DNA of 64,000 nt from UWMA-0277 sp965183885. GTDB lineage: Bacteria > Bacteroidota > Bacteroidia > Flavobacteriales > BACL11. This document shows positions 28,859-36,550 of the stretch, piece by piece (the first letter of the stretch is position 1; each line of letters opens with the position of its first letter). The translations under genes were made by a program, and so were the position numbers. The stretch covers positions 682,001 through 746,000 of the forward strand of contig OZ238992.1 in NCBI GenBank assembly GCA_965183885.1, written 5' to 3'. The notes beneath the pieces are model-generated. The model was not told the DNA's origin, made no database searches, and was given only the letters and a program-made list of their open reading frames with translations.

Positions 28859-28904
28859 TCTGAAATAATTTAATAATTAATAACAACAATCAACAACAAT
28901 CAAC

Positions 28905-29402
28905 ATGAAAAAAATTACCTTTTTAGCACTTTTAAGTGTATTCTCTTTAAGCTCAATTGCACAAAATAAATTTGGCTATATTAATTCAAATGAATTGTTA
29001 GAACTAATGCCAGAAAGAAAAGCTGCTGAAACTGAAGTTCAAGAATTTGCAAAAAGCCTAGAATCTCAATTAGGATCAATGACTGCTGAATACCAGCAAA
29101 ATGTACAAGAATACCAAAAAAATGAAGCAACTTATACTGATTTAGTAAAACAAGATAAGATATCTGAAATCACTGGGTTAGAGCAAAGAATTCAAGCATT
29201 TCAAAAGAATGCTCAAGAATCATTACAAGCTAAAGAGCAAGAACTACTAGAGCCAATATTAGCAAAAGCAAGAAAAGCTATTGAAGATGTTGCTACAGAA
29301 GGAAACTATACTTACATATTTGATAAAAGTATAGGATCTATACTTTATGCTAAGGAAAGTGAAAATGTACTTTCTGCTGTAAAAAAGAAATTAGGATTAT
29401 AA
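28905..29402 (+). CDS. Skp/OmpH family periplasmic chaperone (copy 2)
   Basis: A 165-residue paralogue of the preceding gene. Signal peptide 1-19 (...SSIAQ), NKFGYINSNELLELMPE, coiled-coil arms and the closing YTYIFDKSIGSILY strand. The two copies are clearly diverged, so the duplication is old. A good terminator follows. Confidence 0.9.
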   Translation: MKKITFLALLSVFSLSSIAQNKFGYINSNELLELMPERKAAETEVQEFAKSLESQLGSMTAEYQQNVQEYQKNEATYTDLVKQDKISEITGLEQRIQAFQKNAQESLQAKEQELLEPILAKARKAIEDVATEGNYTYIFDKSIGSILYAKESENVLSAVKKKLGL

Positions 29403-29427
29403 GCTAAACAAAAGAAATACTCCTTTT

Positions 29428-29455
29428 AAAAAGCACCCTTTGTGGTGCTTTTTTT
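29428..29455 (+). terminator. Terminator after the second skp gene
   Basis: The stem AAAAAGCACC/GGTGCTTTTT with a 6-nt loop runs into a T-run. It lies only 14 bp before the murI start codon, so murI must be read from a start at or after it. Confidence 0.9.
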
Positions 29456-29468
29456 ATATTTTTACTCT

Positions 29469-30269
29469 ATGCAAAACAGCCCTATTGGTATATTTGATTC
29501 AGGTATTGGAGGACTTACTATAGCTCACGCCTTAAAAAAAAGGTTACCTCATGAAAGCATTATATATTTTGGGGATACAGAACATCTCCCTTATGGTGAG
29601 AAATCAAATGAAGCTATTAATAATTTTAGCAAAAAAATTACAGAGTTTCTCTTAGAAAAAAAATGCAAGACAATTATTATTGCCTGTAATAGTGCATCTT
29701 CGGTTGCCTATAAAACGGTTAATAAATTTGCAAATAAGATTCCTGTATTTAATGTTATTGACCCTATAGTTGCTAGTGTAGTAGAGCAATGTTCAACAAC
29801 TAATATTGGCGTTATTGGAACAAAAGCTACTATACAATCTGACATCTACAAACAAAAGATTAACGCTTTATGTAGCACAGCAAAGGTATCTTCATTAGCT
29901 ACACCCCTACTTGCCCCTATGATTGAAGAAGGCTTTATTAATGAAGAGATAAGCCATACTATTATTGCAAATTACTTATCTAATATACAGCTAAAAGATA
30001 TTAATCACTTAATATTAGCCTGTACTCACTACCCTCTAATACAGCAAGAAATAAACGATTACTATAAAGGAAAAGTAAATGTTATTGACTCTGCAAGTAT
30101 TGTTGCCGAACACATTGCAAAGCAACTAAAAGATAGCAATCTAATTAATAATACTGACAGTGCTGAAGATCACTTTTATGTTTCTAACTATACAAAATCT
30201 TTTGAAGAGAGTGCCAAGTTCTTTTTCCATGATGCCATTAAACTTGAAGAAATAAATCTTTGGGCTTAA
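29469..30269 (+). CDS. murI: Glutamate racemase
   Basis: A 266-residue enzyme that makes D-glutamate for peptidoglycan. The N-terminal GIFDSGIGGLT motif, the first catalytic Cys in IACNSAS and the second in LACTHYPL are intact. I use the ATG at 29469; upstream in-frame codons fall inside the preceding terminator. A clear promoter box is missing (the closest, TATATTTT, lacks the final G), so either some read-through or a weak promoter drives it. Its 3' end overlaps the convergent next gene by 4 bp. Confidence 0.95.
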   Translation: MQNSPIGIFDSGIGGLTIAHALKKRLPHESIIYFGDTEHLPYGEKSNEAINNFSKKITEFLLEKKCKTIIIACNSASSVAYKTVNKFANKIPVFNVIDPIVASVVEQCSTTNIGVIGTKATIQSDIYKQKINALCSTAKVSSLATPLLAPMIEEGFINEEISHTIIANYLSNIQLKDINHLILACTHYPLIQQEINDYYKGKVNVIDSASIVAEHIAKQLKDSNLINNTDSAEDHFYVSNYTKSFEESAKFFFHDAIKLEEINLWA

Positions 30270-30781
30270 TCCTGAAACCAAGAAGCATACATCACATAAT
30301 TATCAGATATTCCTTCAATTAACCTTGCTGTTTGCTCCTCGTTTAATGTTTTTACTTTTTTAGCTGGTACTCCTGCATAAATAGCTCCCGACTCTACATG
30401 TGTACCCTCTAATACTACTGCTCCTGCTGCAATAATAGCATTTGATTCTACAACTACTGCATCCATTACTATTGCACCCATTCCTATAAGCACATTATCT
30501 TTAATAGTACAACCGTGTACTAAAGCATTATGCCCTACTGACACATTATTCCCTAAGATTGTAGCATGCTTTTTATAAGTACAATGTATTACTGCACCAT
30601 CCTGAATATTTACCTTATTCCCAAATTTAATATAATTAACATCGCCTCTTACTACAGCATTAAACCATACACTGCAATTATCTCCCATACTAACTTCTCC
30701 TACTACAGTTGCGTTCTCAGCCAGATATATTCCAGTTCCAAAAATTGGGATTTTACCTTTTACACTTTTTATTAATGCCAT
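30266..30781 (-). CDS. Gamma-class carbonic anhydrase-like hexapeptide protein (YrdA type)
   Basis: A 171-residue left-handed beta-helix protein built from hexapeptide repeats (IQDGAVIHC, ILGNNVSVGHNALVHGC, VLIGMGAIVMDAVVV). Three His residues in the IHC, VGHNALVHG segments match the zinc ligands of gamma carbonic anhydrases. The YrdA/PaaY/CaiE group often lacks proven carbonic anhydrase activity, so the enzyme role is uncertain. It is read divergently from the NifU-type gene across an overlapping promoter. Confidence 0.85.
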   Translation of the reverse strand: MALIKSVKGKIPIFGTGIYLAENATVVGEVSMGDNCSVWFNAVVRGDVNYIKFGNKVNIQDGAVIHCTYKKHATILGNNVSVGHNALVHGCTIKDNVLIGMGAIVMDAVVVESNAIIAAGAVVLEGTHVESGAIYAGVPAKKVKTLNEEQTARLIEGISDNYVMYASWFQD

Positions 30782-30796
30782 ACTATTGTTTGTTTG

Positions 30797-30814
30797 TACT
30801 TTTGCACAAAAGTA
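30797..30814. promoter_or_regulatory. Face-to-face divergent promoter boxes (inverted repeat)
   Basis: TACTTTTG on the plus strand (30797-30804) and TACTTTTG on the minus strand (30814 to 30807) form an inverted repeat with a 2-bp spacer. The plus box serves the NifU-type gene at 30821 (16 nt away), the minus box the hexapeptide gene starting at 30781 (25 nt). The two polymerase footprints would overlap. Confidence 0.65.
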
Positions 30815-30820
30815 AACATT

Positions 30821-31417
30821 ATGAATTATAGTATATATGCCGAGAGCACCCCAAATCCTGAGGTGATGAAATTTGTAGCTAACAGGATGTTAGCCGATAA
30901 AAGCGTTGAGATTAATAACCCTGAAGAAGCAAAAGAGATATCAATAGCTGCCGCACTTTTCAATTTTCCATTTATTAAAAGTCTATACATTAGTGCCAAT
31001 TTTATTTCAATATCAAAAACAGCAACTATTGAATGGGAAGATATTGCTATGCAACTGCGTGTTTTTATTGCTGAGCATTTAAATAATGAAGGCATTAAAA
31101 ATTACACTGAACATATTGATAATACTCCAGAAAAAAAGGAAGAAACTACTGTTGAGGCTGAAGCCCCAACAAACAGAACTTTTAATGAGAAAGAGCAAGA
31201 GATTGAAGCATTGCTAAACGAATACATTAAGCCCGCTGTGGAATCCGATGGTGGAGCAATAACTTTACACTCTTATGTGGGTAATATTGTAAGTGTAAAC
31301 CTAAAAGGAGCTTGTAGTGGATGTCCTTCATCAACAAGTACACTTAAGGGAGGGATTGAGTCTTTATTAAAACAAAAAGTTGACCCAGATATAGAGGTTG
31401 TTGCACATGAAGCATAG
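30821..31417 (+). CDS. NifU-type Fe-S scaffold/carrier protein (Nfu)
   Basis: A 198-residue protein with an Nfu N-terminal domain (about 1-85; YAESTPNPEVMKFVANRML) and a C-terminal NifU domain (about 125-198) with the cluster-binding CSGCPSS motif and the preceding VESDGGAITL. It carries assembled Fe-S clusters to target proteins. The start at 30821 is chosen since the Nfu domain begins there; a TTG further upstream lies in the promoter. Neighbouring genes encode Fe-S proteins (ferredoxin, KorAB), which fits. Confidence 0.9.
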   Translation: MNYSIYAESTPNPEVMKFVANRMLADKSVEINNPEEAKEISIAAALFNFPFIKSLYISANFISISKTATIEWEDIAMQLRVFIAEHLNNEGIKNYTEHIDNTPEKKEETTVEAEAPTNRTFNEKEQEIEALLNEYIKPAVESDGGAITLHSYVGNIVSVNLKGACSGCPSSTSTLKGGIESLLKQKVDPDIEVVAHEA

Positions 31418-31447
31418 AAAAAGGGGAAGCAAATGCTTCCCCTTTTT
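31418..31447 (+). terminator. Terminator between nfu and ferredoxin genes
   Basis: A 13-bp perfect stem (AAAAAGGGGAAGC/GCTTCCCCTTTTT) with AAAT loop. It is symmetrical, so it can serve both converging genes. Confidence 0.95.
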
Positions 31448-31468
31448 ATTTATACATTAATACGCTAT

Positions 31469-31780
31469 TTAAGCATGTAACATATCTTTCTTAGTCAATA
31501 ACTCTGCTTCTGTCTCTTCATTATCTTCATCAGGAACACAACAATCAACAGGGCAAACAGCTGCACATTGTGGCTCATCATGGAAACCAATACATTCTGT
31601 ACATTTATCCGTTGCTATATAAAAGTATTCATCCGACTCTGCTTCACGCTCAGTATCGTCTGCAACATTAGTTCCATCTGACATTTTCCATCCTTCTTCT
31701 GGAGGATAAATTGCATTATTAGGACATTCTGGCTCACAAGCCTCACAATTGATACAATCGTCTGTAATTTTAATTGCCAT
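31469..31780 (-). CDS. 2[4Fe-4S] ferredoxin
   Basis: A 103-residue soluble electron carrier. The first cluster motif CINCEACEPECP and the second, CTECIGFHDEPQCAAVCPVDC, match the Alvin/clostridial-type ferredoxins with an extended second motif. Between them lies an acidic insert rich in Asp and Glu. It lies 1 kb from korAB, whose product reduces ferredoxin, so it is the obvious candidate partner. A promoter box is at 31813-31820. Confidence 0.9.
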   Translation of the reverse strand: MAIKITDDCINCEACEPECPNNAIYPPEEGWKMSDGTNVADDTEREAESDEYFYIATDKCTECIGFHDEPQCAAVCPVDCCVPDEDNEETEAELLTKKDMLHA

Positions 31781-31812
31781 ATTTAAATTTTATTTAATTA
31801 ATTTTAAAGTTG

Positions 31813-31820
31813 CAAAAATA
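31813..31820 (-). promoter_or_regulatory. TAnnTTTG box for ferredoxin
   Basis: Minus-strand TATTTTTG, 32 nt upstream of the ATG. Confidence 0.65.
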
Positions 31821-31968
31821 TAGTTTTTTCATCAAGCAATAACATATTATCTTAATTTAAACACCCTACTTAAAAAAGTAGCCCCTACTTAGCAGTACTA
31901 AAAAACACAAAACCCCAACTTATAACTAATTAATTTAAGGTTTTTAGGTGTAACACCAACAGCTTTTT

Positions 31969-31976
31969 TATCTTTG
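31969..31976 (+). promoter_or_regulatory. TAnnTTTG box for the secreted cyclophilin
   Basis: TATCTTTG, 22 nt before the ATG at 31999. Confidence 0.65.
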
Positions 31977-31998
31977 GAATCTTAAAAAACCACTGACT

Positions 31999-32673
31999 AT
32001 GAAACTATTACTACCCTTATTCATACTACTGCTGTCTTTTACAGCAAAAGCACAAACTCAAGTTGCCATATATACAAATCATGGTACTATTACCCTTGAG
32101 TTATATGATACTATAGTACCAAACACGGTTGCTAATTTTATTAATCTTGTTAACCAAAAGTTTTATGATAGTGTTACTTTCCATAGGGTTATTGATAATT
32201 TTATGATACAAGGTGGAGACGGAACTCCTGCCCCACCAGCTATTACTGATGAGTTTGATGCTTCCTTAAGCAATACTCAAGGAACAATTTCAATGGCAAA
32301 CTCAGGACCAAATACAGGTACTTGTCAGTTTTTTATCAATCTGGTAAATAATACCTATTTAGATTTTAACAAACCTCCTTACTCCTCAAAACATCCAGTT
32401 TTTGGAACTACCATAAATGGCTTTAATATTGTTCAGGATATAGGTAACGTAGCAACAGATGGTAATGATGCCCCTATAACACCTGTGGTTATGGATAGCG
32501 TAAGAGTTATTAGCCAAATAACTGCTACAAATAATCTTAATCCAATAAAAGACCAACAAAAACTACTTAAGATTGTTGACATTCTAGGGAAAGAAACAAA
32601 AGCAATTCCAAATACTATCCTATTTTACATTTATGAAAATGGAGTTGTTGAAAAACGCTTTTTTATAAACTAA
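31999..32673 (+). CDS. Secreted cyclophilin-type peptidyl-prolyl isomerase with T9SS-like tail
   Basis: A 224-residue exported protein. Signal peptide 1-18 (...TAKAQ), then a cyclophilin domain (about 20-170) with FHRVIDNFMIQGGDG, the active-site Arg-Phe-Met-Gln pattern, MANSGPNTGTCQFFINL and HPVFGTTINGF. The last 40 residues (KIVDILGKETKAIPN ... LFYIYENGVVEKRFFI) resemble the short sorting-domain ending KxVDxLGRE ... LFYIYDDGTVEKK found on T9SS cargo. So it could be surface-exposed or secreted, not just periplasmic. The tail reading is inference. Confidence 0.85.
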   Translation: MKLLLPLFILLLSFTAKAQTQVAIYTNHGTITLELYDTIVPNTVANFINLVNQKFYDSVTFHRVIDNFMIQGGDGTPAPPAITDEFDASLSNTQGTISMANSGPNTGTCQFFINLVNNTYLDFNKPPYSSKHPVFGTTINGFNIVQDIGNVATDGNDAPITPVVMDSVRVISQITATNNLNPIKDQQKLLKIVDILGKETKAIPNTILFYIYENGVVEKRFFIN

Positions 32674-32714
32674 TAAAAGGTGAAAATCCATAAGGATGTT
32701 TAAGTAAGCATTTG

Positions 32715-32722
32715 TACTTTTG
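32715..32722 (+). promoter_or_regulatory. TAnnTTTG box for korAB
   Basis: TACTTTTG, 28 nt before the ATG at 32751. It is preceded by TTG directly, as in the promoter boxes of nfu and kbl. Confidence 0.65.
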
Positions 32723-32750
32723 TAGCTTTAAATTTCTTTTAAAAATAATA

Positions 32751-34592
32751 ATGACGAAAGCTACTAAAATTGTTGATCTGGAGAAAGTTGTAATTAAATT
32801 TGCTGGTGACTCAGGAGATGGAATGCAATTAACTGGAACTCAATTTACAGATACTTCTGCACTTTTAGGAAATGATTTAGCTACTTTCCCTGATTACCCA
32901 GCAGAAATTAGAGCTCCACAAGGAACTGTTGCTGGGGTTTCTGGTTTTCAAATTCATATTGGTCGTATTGACATTAATACCCCTGGAGATATTGCTGATG
33001 TATTAGTTGCAATGAATCCTGCGGCACTAAAAGCCAATAAAAATTGGATTAAGAAAGGCGGTACTATCATTGTAAATATTGACAGCTTTACCAAAAGAGA
33101 TTTAGAAAAAGCAGGATACAGTACTTCGCCTTTAGAAGATCATTCCTTTGATGGATTTAATATTATTCAGGCACCAATTACTAAGCTAACCCGAGAAGCC
33201 CTTAAAGATTCTGGCTTAGATGGAAAAAGTATTGGACGATCAAAAAACATGTTTGCTTTAGGAATTGTTTATTGGATGTTTAACAGACCAATGGAACAAA
33301 CTGAAGCCTTCTTAAAAAAGAAATTTGCTAAAAAACCTGATGTAGTAGCAGCAAATATTAAGGTGATGCATACAGGATATAACTTTGCAGATACCATTGA
33401 GGCATTACCTTCTTCTTATACTGTTTTGGCAGCTAACTTAGCTCCTGGAAAATACAGAAATGTAATGGGAAATCAAGCCATTGCTTGGGGGTTTTTAGCT
33501 GCTGCTGAAAATGCAAATAAAGAATTATTTTTAGGATCATACCCTATCACTCCAGCATCTGACATCTTACACGAACTTGCCAAGCATAAAAACTTAGGCG
33601 TAAAAACCTTTCAGGCAGAAGATGAAATTGCTGGTATTTGTTCTGCTATTGGTGCTAGTTTTACTGGAGATTTAGCAATTACAACAACATCAGGACCTGG
33701 TTTAGCACTTAAAGGAGAAGCTTTAGGTTTAGCTATTATGGCTGAACTTCCTTTAGTGGTTGTAAATGTACAACGAGGAGGGCCATCAACAGGACTACCT
33801 ACAAAAACAGAACAGTCTGACTTAATGCAGGCACTTTATGGAAGAAATGGAGAGAGCCCTTGTGTTGTATTGGCAAGCTCAACTCCTGCTAATTGCTTCG
33901 ATTGGGCTTATATTGCCTCTAAAATAACTTTAGAACACAATACTCCTGTAGTATTGCTCTCAGATGGATATTTAGGAAATGGTGCTGAGCCATGGCGTAT
34001 AAAATCTACTGCTGATATGCCTAAGATAATACCCAATGTAGCTGTTGAGAGGGAAACCTATCAACCTTACCAAAGAGATGAGGATACTTTAGCAAGGAAA
34101 ATAGCCTTACCAGGGACTAAAGGACTAGAACATAGGCTAGGAGGCTTAGAGAAAGAAGATATTACAGGAAACGTTTCTTATGACCCTGAGAACCACGAAA
34201 AGATGTGCAAGTTAAGAGCTGAGAAAATTGACAGAATTGCAAACTACATTCCTAATCAGGAGATTTATGGAAAAGAAAATGCTGATGTATTAGTAATTGG
34301 TTGGGGAGGAACTTATGGTTCTTTATTCTCTGCTGTTGATCATTTACTAAACCAAGGTGAGAGCATAGCATTAGCTCAATTCAACTATATTAATCCTTTG
34401 CCTAAGAATACTGCCGAACTGCTAAAAAGCTACAAAACCATTGTAGTATGCGAGCTTAATGGCGGACAATTTGCAAACTATTTAAGAATGAATTTTGAGG
34501 GAATAAAGTTTGAACAATATAATAAAATTCAAGGATTCCCTTTCACTACTGCTGAGTTAGAAAGCAAGTTTAAATCATTATTAGAAAAATAA
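32751..34592 (+). CDS. korA: 2-oxoacid:ferredoxin oxidoreductase, fused gamma-alpha subunit (KorA)
   Basis: A 613-residue subunit. Residues about 8-190 are the gamma (CoA/redox) domain (IKFAGDSGDGMQLTG), residues about 220-600 the alpha pyrimidine-binding domain (GSYPITPASDILHELA, FQAEDEIAGICSAIGAS, TTTSGPGLALKGEALG, QRGGPSTGLPTKTEQSDL). With KorB it converts 2-oxoglutarate (or a related 2-oxoacid) and CoA to the acyl-CoA, reducing ferredoxin. The ATG at 32751 is chosen over an upstream TTG lying just before the promoter box. The substrate is assigned from the two-subunit KorAB-like architecture; confidence in 2-oxoglutarate itself is moderate. Confidence 0.85.
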   Translation: MTKATKIVDLEKVVIKFAGDSGDGMQLTGTQFTDTSALLGNDLATFPDYPAEIRAPQGTVAGVSGFQIHIGRIDINTPGDIADVLVAMNPAALKANKNWIKKGGTIIVNIDSFTKRDLEKAGYSTSPLEDHSFDGFNIIQAPITKLTREALKDSGLDGKSIGRSKNMFALGIVYWMFNRPMEQTEAFLKKKFAKKPDVVAANIKVMHTGYNFADTIEALPSSYTVLAANLAPGKYRNVMGNQAIAWGFLAAAENANKELFLGSYPITPASDILHELAKHKNLGVKTFQAEDEIAGICSAIGASFTGDLAITTTSGPGLALKGEALGLAIMAELPLVVVNVQRGGPSTGLPTKTEQSDLMQALYGRNGESPCVVLASSTPANCFDWAYIASKITLEHNTPVVLLSDGYLGNGAEPWRIKSTADMPKIIPNVAVERETYQPYQRDEDTLARKIALPGTKGLEHRLGGLEKEDITGNVSYDPENHEKMCKLRAEKIDRIANYIPNQEIYGKENADVLVIGWGGTYGSLFSAVDHLLNQGESIALAQFNYINPLPKNTAELLKSYKTIVVCELNGGQFANYLRMNFEGIKFEQYNKIQGFPFTTAELESKFKSLLEK

Positions 34593-34593
34593 T

Positions 34594-35604
34594 ATGGGAC
34601 ACTTAACAAATAAAGATTTTGCAAGCGACCAGGAGGTAAAATGGTGTCCTGGATGTGGAGATTATGCTATTTTGAGAGCCTTACAAAAAGCACTTCCTAA
34701 CCTAGAAAGAAACAAAGAAGATTTTGTTTTTATCTCTGGAATTGGCTGCTCATCTCGTTTTCCATATTATATGAATACTTATGGCTTTCATACCATCCAT
34801 GGTAGAGCACCTGCTTTTGCAACTGGAGTAAAACTAGCAAATCCTAAACTAAGTGTATGGCAAATTACTGGTGATGGTGATGCTTTAGCAATTGGAGGAA
34901 ATCATTTTATACACGCCCTAAGAAGAAATATTGACATCAATATTTTACTCTTTAATAATGAAATTTACGGACTAACAAAAGGACAGTTCTCCCCTACATC
35001 TAAGAAAGGAATTAAGACAAAATCGAACCCACACGGAACAACCGATGAGCCTTTTTCTCCTTCTGATTTGGCAATTGGCGCACAAGGATCCTTCTTTGCA
35101 AGGGTGGTAGACACTAACCCAAAGCTGATGCAAAAAATATTTGTAGCAGCAGAAGAACATAATGGAACTTCTTTAATTGAAATTTTACAGAATTGTGTAA
35201 TTTTTAATGATAAGACCTTTGCTTCTATCACTGCTAAGGAAGTAAAACAAGATGCTCAAATAGTTTTAGAGCATGGAAAACCTATGGTTTTTGGAGCTGA
35301 GAATAATAAGGGTTTACAAGTTAATGGCTTTAAATTGGAAGTAGTTACTATAGGAGAAAATGGAATTACAGAAGATGATATTTTGGTACACAATGCCGAA
35401 GAAGCAGACCCTACCCTACACAGTATGCTTGCTCGTATGCGACCACCAGAATTCCCTGCTGCCTTAGGTGTAATTAGAAGCGTAAAAAGACCTAGCTACG
35501 ACAAAGGTGTACTACAACAACTAGAACTTGAGCAAAAGAATGCTAAGTTTAAGTCTGTAGATGAGCTCCTAACTACTGGAGATACTTGGGAAATAAGAAA
35601 CTAA
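34594..35604 (+). CDS. korB: 2-oxoacid:ferredoxin oxidoreductase, beta subunit (KorB)
   Basis: A 336-residue thiamine diphosphate-binding subunit. KWCPGCGDYAIL near the start holds two of the Cys ligands for the 4Fe-4S cluster, with another in GIGCSSR. The TDP/Mg motif is QITGDGDALAIGG ... ILLFNNEIYGLTKGQFSPT. It starts 1 nt after korA and is coupled to it. A terminator follows. Confidence 0.9.
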   Translation: MGHLTNKDFASDQEVKWCPGCGDYAILRALQKALPNLERNKEDFVFISGIGCSSRFPYYMNTYGFHTIHGRAPAFATGVKLANPKLSVWQITGDGDALAIGGNHFIHALRRNIDINILLFNNEIYGLTKGQFSPTSKKGIKTKSNPHGTTDEPFSPSDLAIGAQGSFFARVVDTNPKLMQKIFVAAEEHNGTSLIEILQNCVIFNDKTFASITAKEVKQDAQIVLEHGKPMVFGAENNKGLQVNGFKLEVVTIGENGITEDDILVHNAEEADPTLHSMLARMRPPEFPAALGVIRSVKRPSYDKGVLQQLELEQKNAKFKSVDELLTTGDTWEIRN

Positions 35605-35627
35605 GCACTACATAATAATATAAAACA

Positions 35628-35655
35628 AAGCCCTACTAAATTAGTGGGGCTTCTT
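35628..35655 (+). terminator. Terminator of korAB
   Basis: The stem AAGCCCTACT/AGTGGGGCTT (one G-T pair) with an AAATT loop, followed by TCTTCTTTTTT. Confidence 0.85.
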
Positions 35656-35674
35656 CTTTTTTCATTTTTTTCTA

Positions 35675-35682
35675 TAAGTTTG
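35675..35682 (+). promoter_or_regulatory. TAnnTTTG box, near-leaderless HupE-like gene
   Basis: TAAGTTTG, with 4 nt between it and the ATG at 35687. Confidence 0.65.
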
Positions 35683-35686
35683 CTTT

Positions 35687-36466
35687 ATGAAAAAATTACT
35701 AGTCTTATTACTTTGTCTACCCTTTACAGGTTGGGCACATGGAGTTTCCCAAGCTACTGCTAAAGCTATGGCCAATGCCTCATTAAGCGATTATATCTAT
35801 TTTGGAACAGAACATATGCTTACAGGTTACGACCATATCTTATTCCTAATTGGTATCCTATTTTTTCTTAATAACTATTTGGATATTTTTAAATTTATTA
35901 CTGCCTTTACTATTGCCCATTGTATCACCCTTATTTTTGCTACTTCCTATGGTATTACAGCCAATGCTTACCTTATTGATGCCGTAATTGCTTTTAGTGT
36001 TATCTATAAGGGATTTGAAAACTTAGGTGGCTTTAAAAAGTACTTAGGCATTAAAGCTCCTAACCTAATTTTAATAGTTTTTAGCTTTGGGCTAATACAT
36101 GGTTTTGGGCTATCAACAAAGCTGCAAGAAGTAGCTGTAGCCTCAAGTATAGAATTATCTTTAGGACAAATTCTCTCTTTTAATATAGGAGTAGAACTTG
36201 GGCAAATAGTAGTATTAATACTTGTATTCCTGCTGCTTTCATTAATTAAAGGCAAACCATTTGACGCAATAGCTAAATTTGCTAATTGGGCATTAGTTAT
36301 TGCAGGAATGCTATTGTTTATTTATCAAATTAATGGCTACATAAATGATGACCCCCATCACCATCAAGAACAAATTACAGCAGAAGAGCCAGAACATAAG
36401 CATACAAGCCCTCAGCAGGAGCAACGCAGCCATTCTCATGATGGCGGAGAGGAACACACTCATTAA
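35687..36466 (+). CDS. HupE/UreJ-like membrane protein with His-rich tail
   Basis: A 259-residue inner membrane protein. Signal-like N terminus (1-17), then GTEHMLTGYDHILFLIGILFF (about 41-60; shown in parts: GTEHMLTGYDH), the HupE/UreJ hallmark with conserved His and Asp, and five or six further membrane helices with AHCITLI and LIHGFGLS. The last 40 residues are rich in His (DPHHHQ, EHKH, HSHDGG, HTH), a probable cytoplasmic or periplasmic metal-binding tail. Family members are proposed Ni/Co permeases. No urease or hydrogenase genes lie near, so the metal is unknown. Confidence 0.8.
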   Translation: MKKLLVLLLCLPFTGWAHGVSQATAKAMANASLSDYIYFGTEHMLTGYDHILFLIGILFFLNNYLDIFKFITAFTIAHCITLIFATSYGITANAYLIDAVIAFSVIYKGFENLGGFKKYLGIKAPNLILIVFSFGLIHGFGLSTKLQEVAVASSIELSLGQILSFNIGVELGQIVVLILVFLLLSLIKGKPFDAIAKFANWALVIAGMLLFIYQINGYINDDPHHHQEQITAEEPEHKHTSPQQEQRSHSHDGGEEHTH

Positions 36467-36496
36467 TAGTAATAAAGCCTTAAAAACGCAGAAAAC

Positions 36497-36530
36497 AAAG
36501 AAGCCCTAGCAAATACTAAGGCTTCTTTTT
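36497..36530. terminator. Shared terminator between hupE-like and sucB genes
   Basis: The stem AAAGAAGCCcTAG/CTAaGGCTTCTTT (one mismatch) with T-runs on both strands serves the two converging genes. Confidence 0.8.
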
Positions 36531-36550
36531 ATTTTAAAATAAGGTATCGT

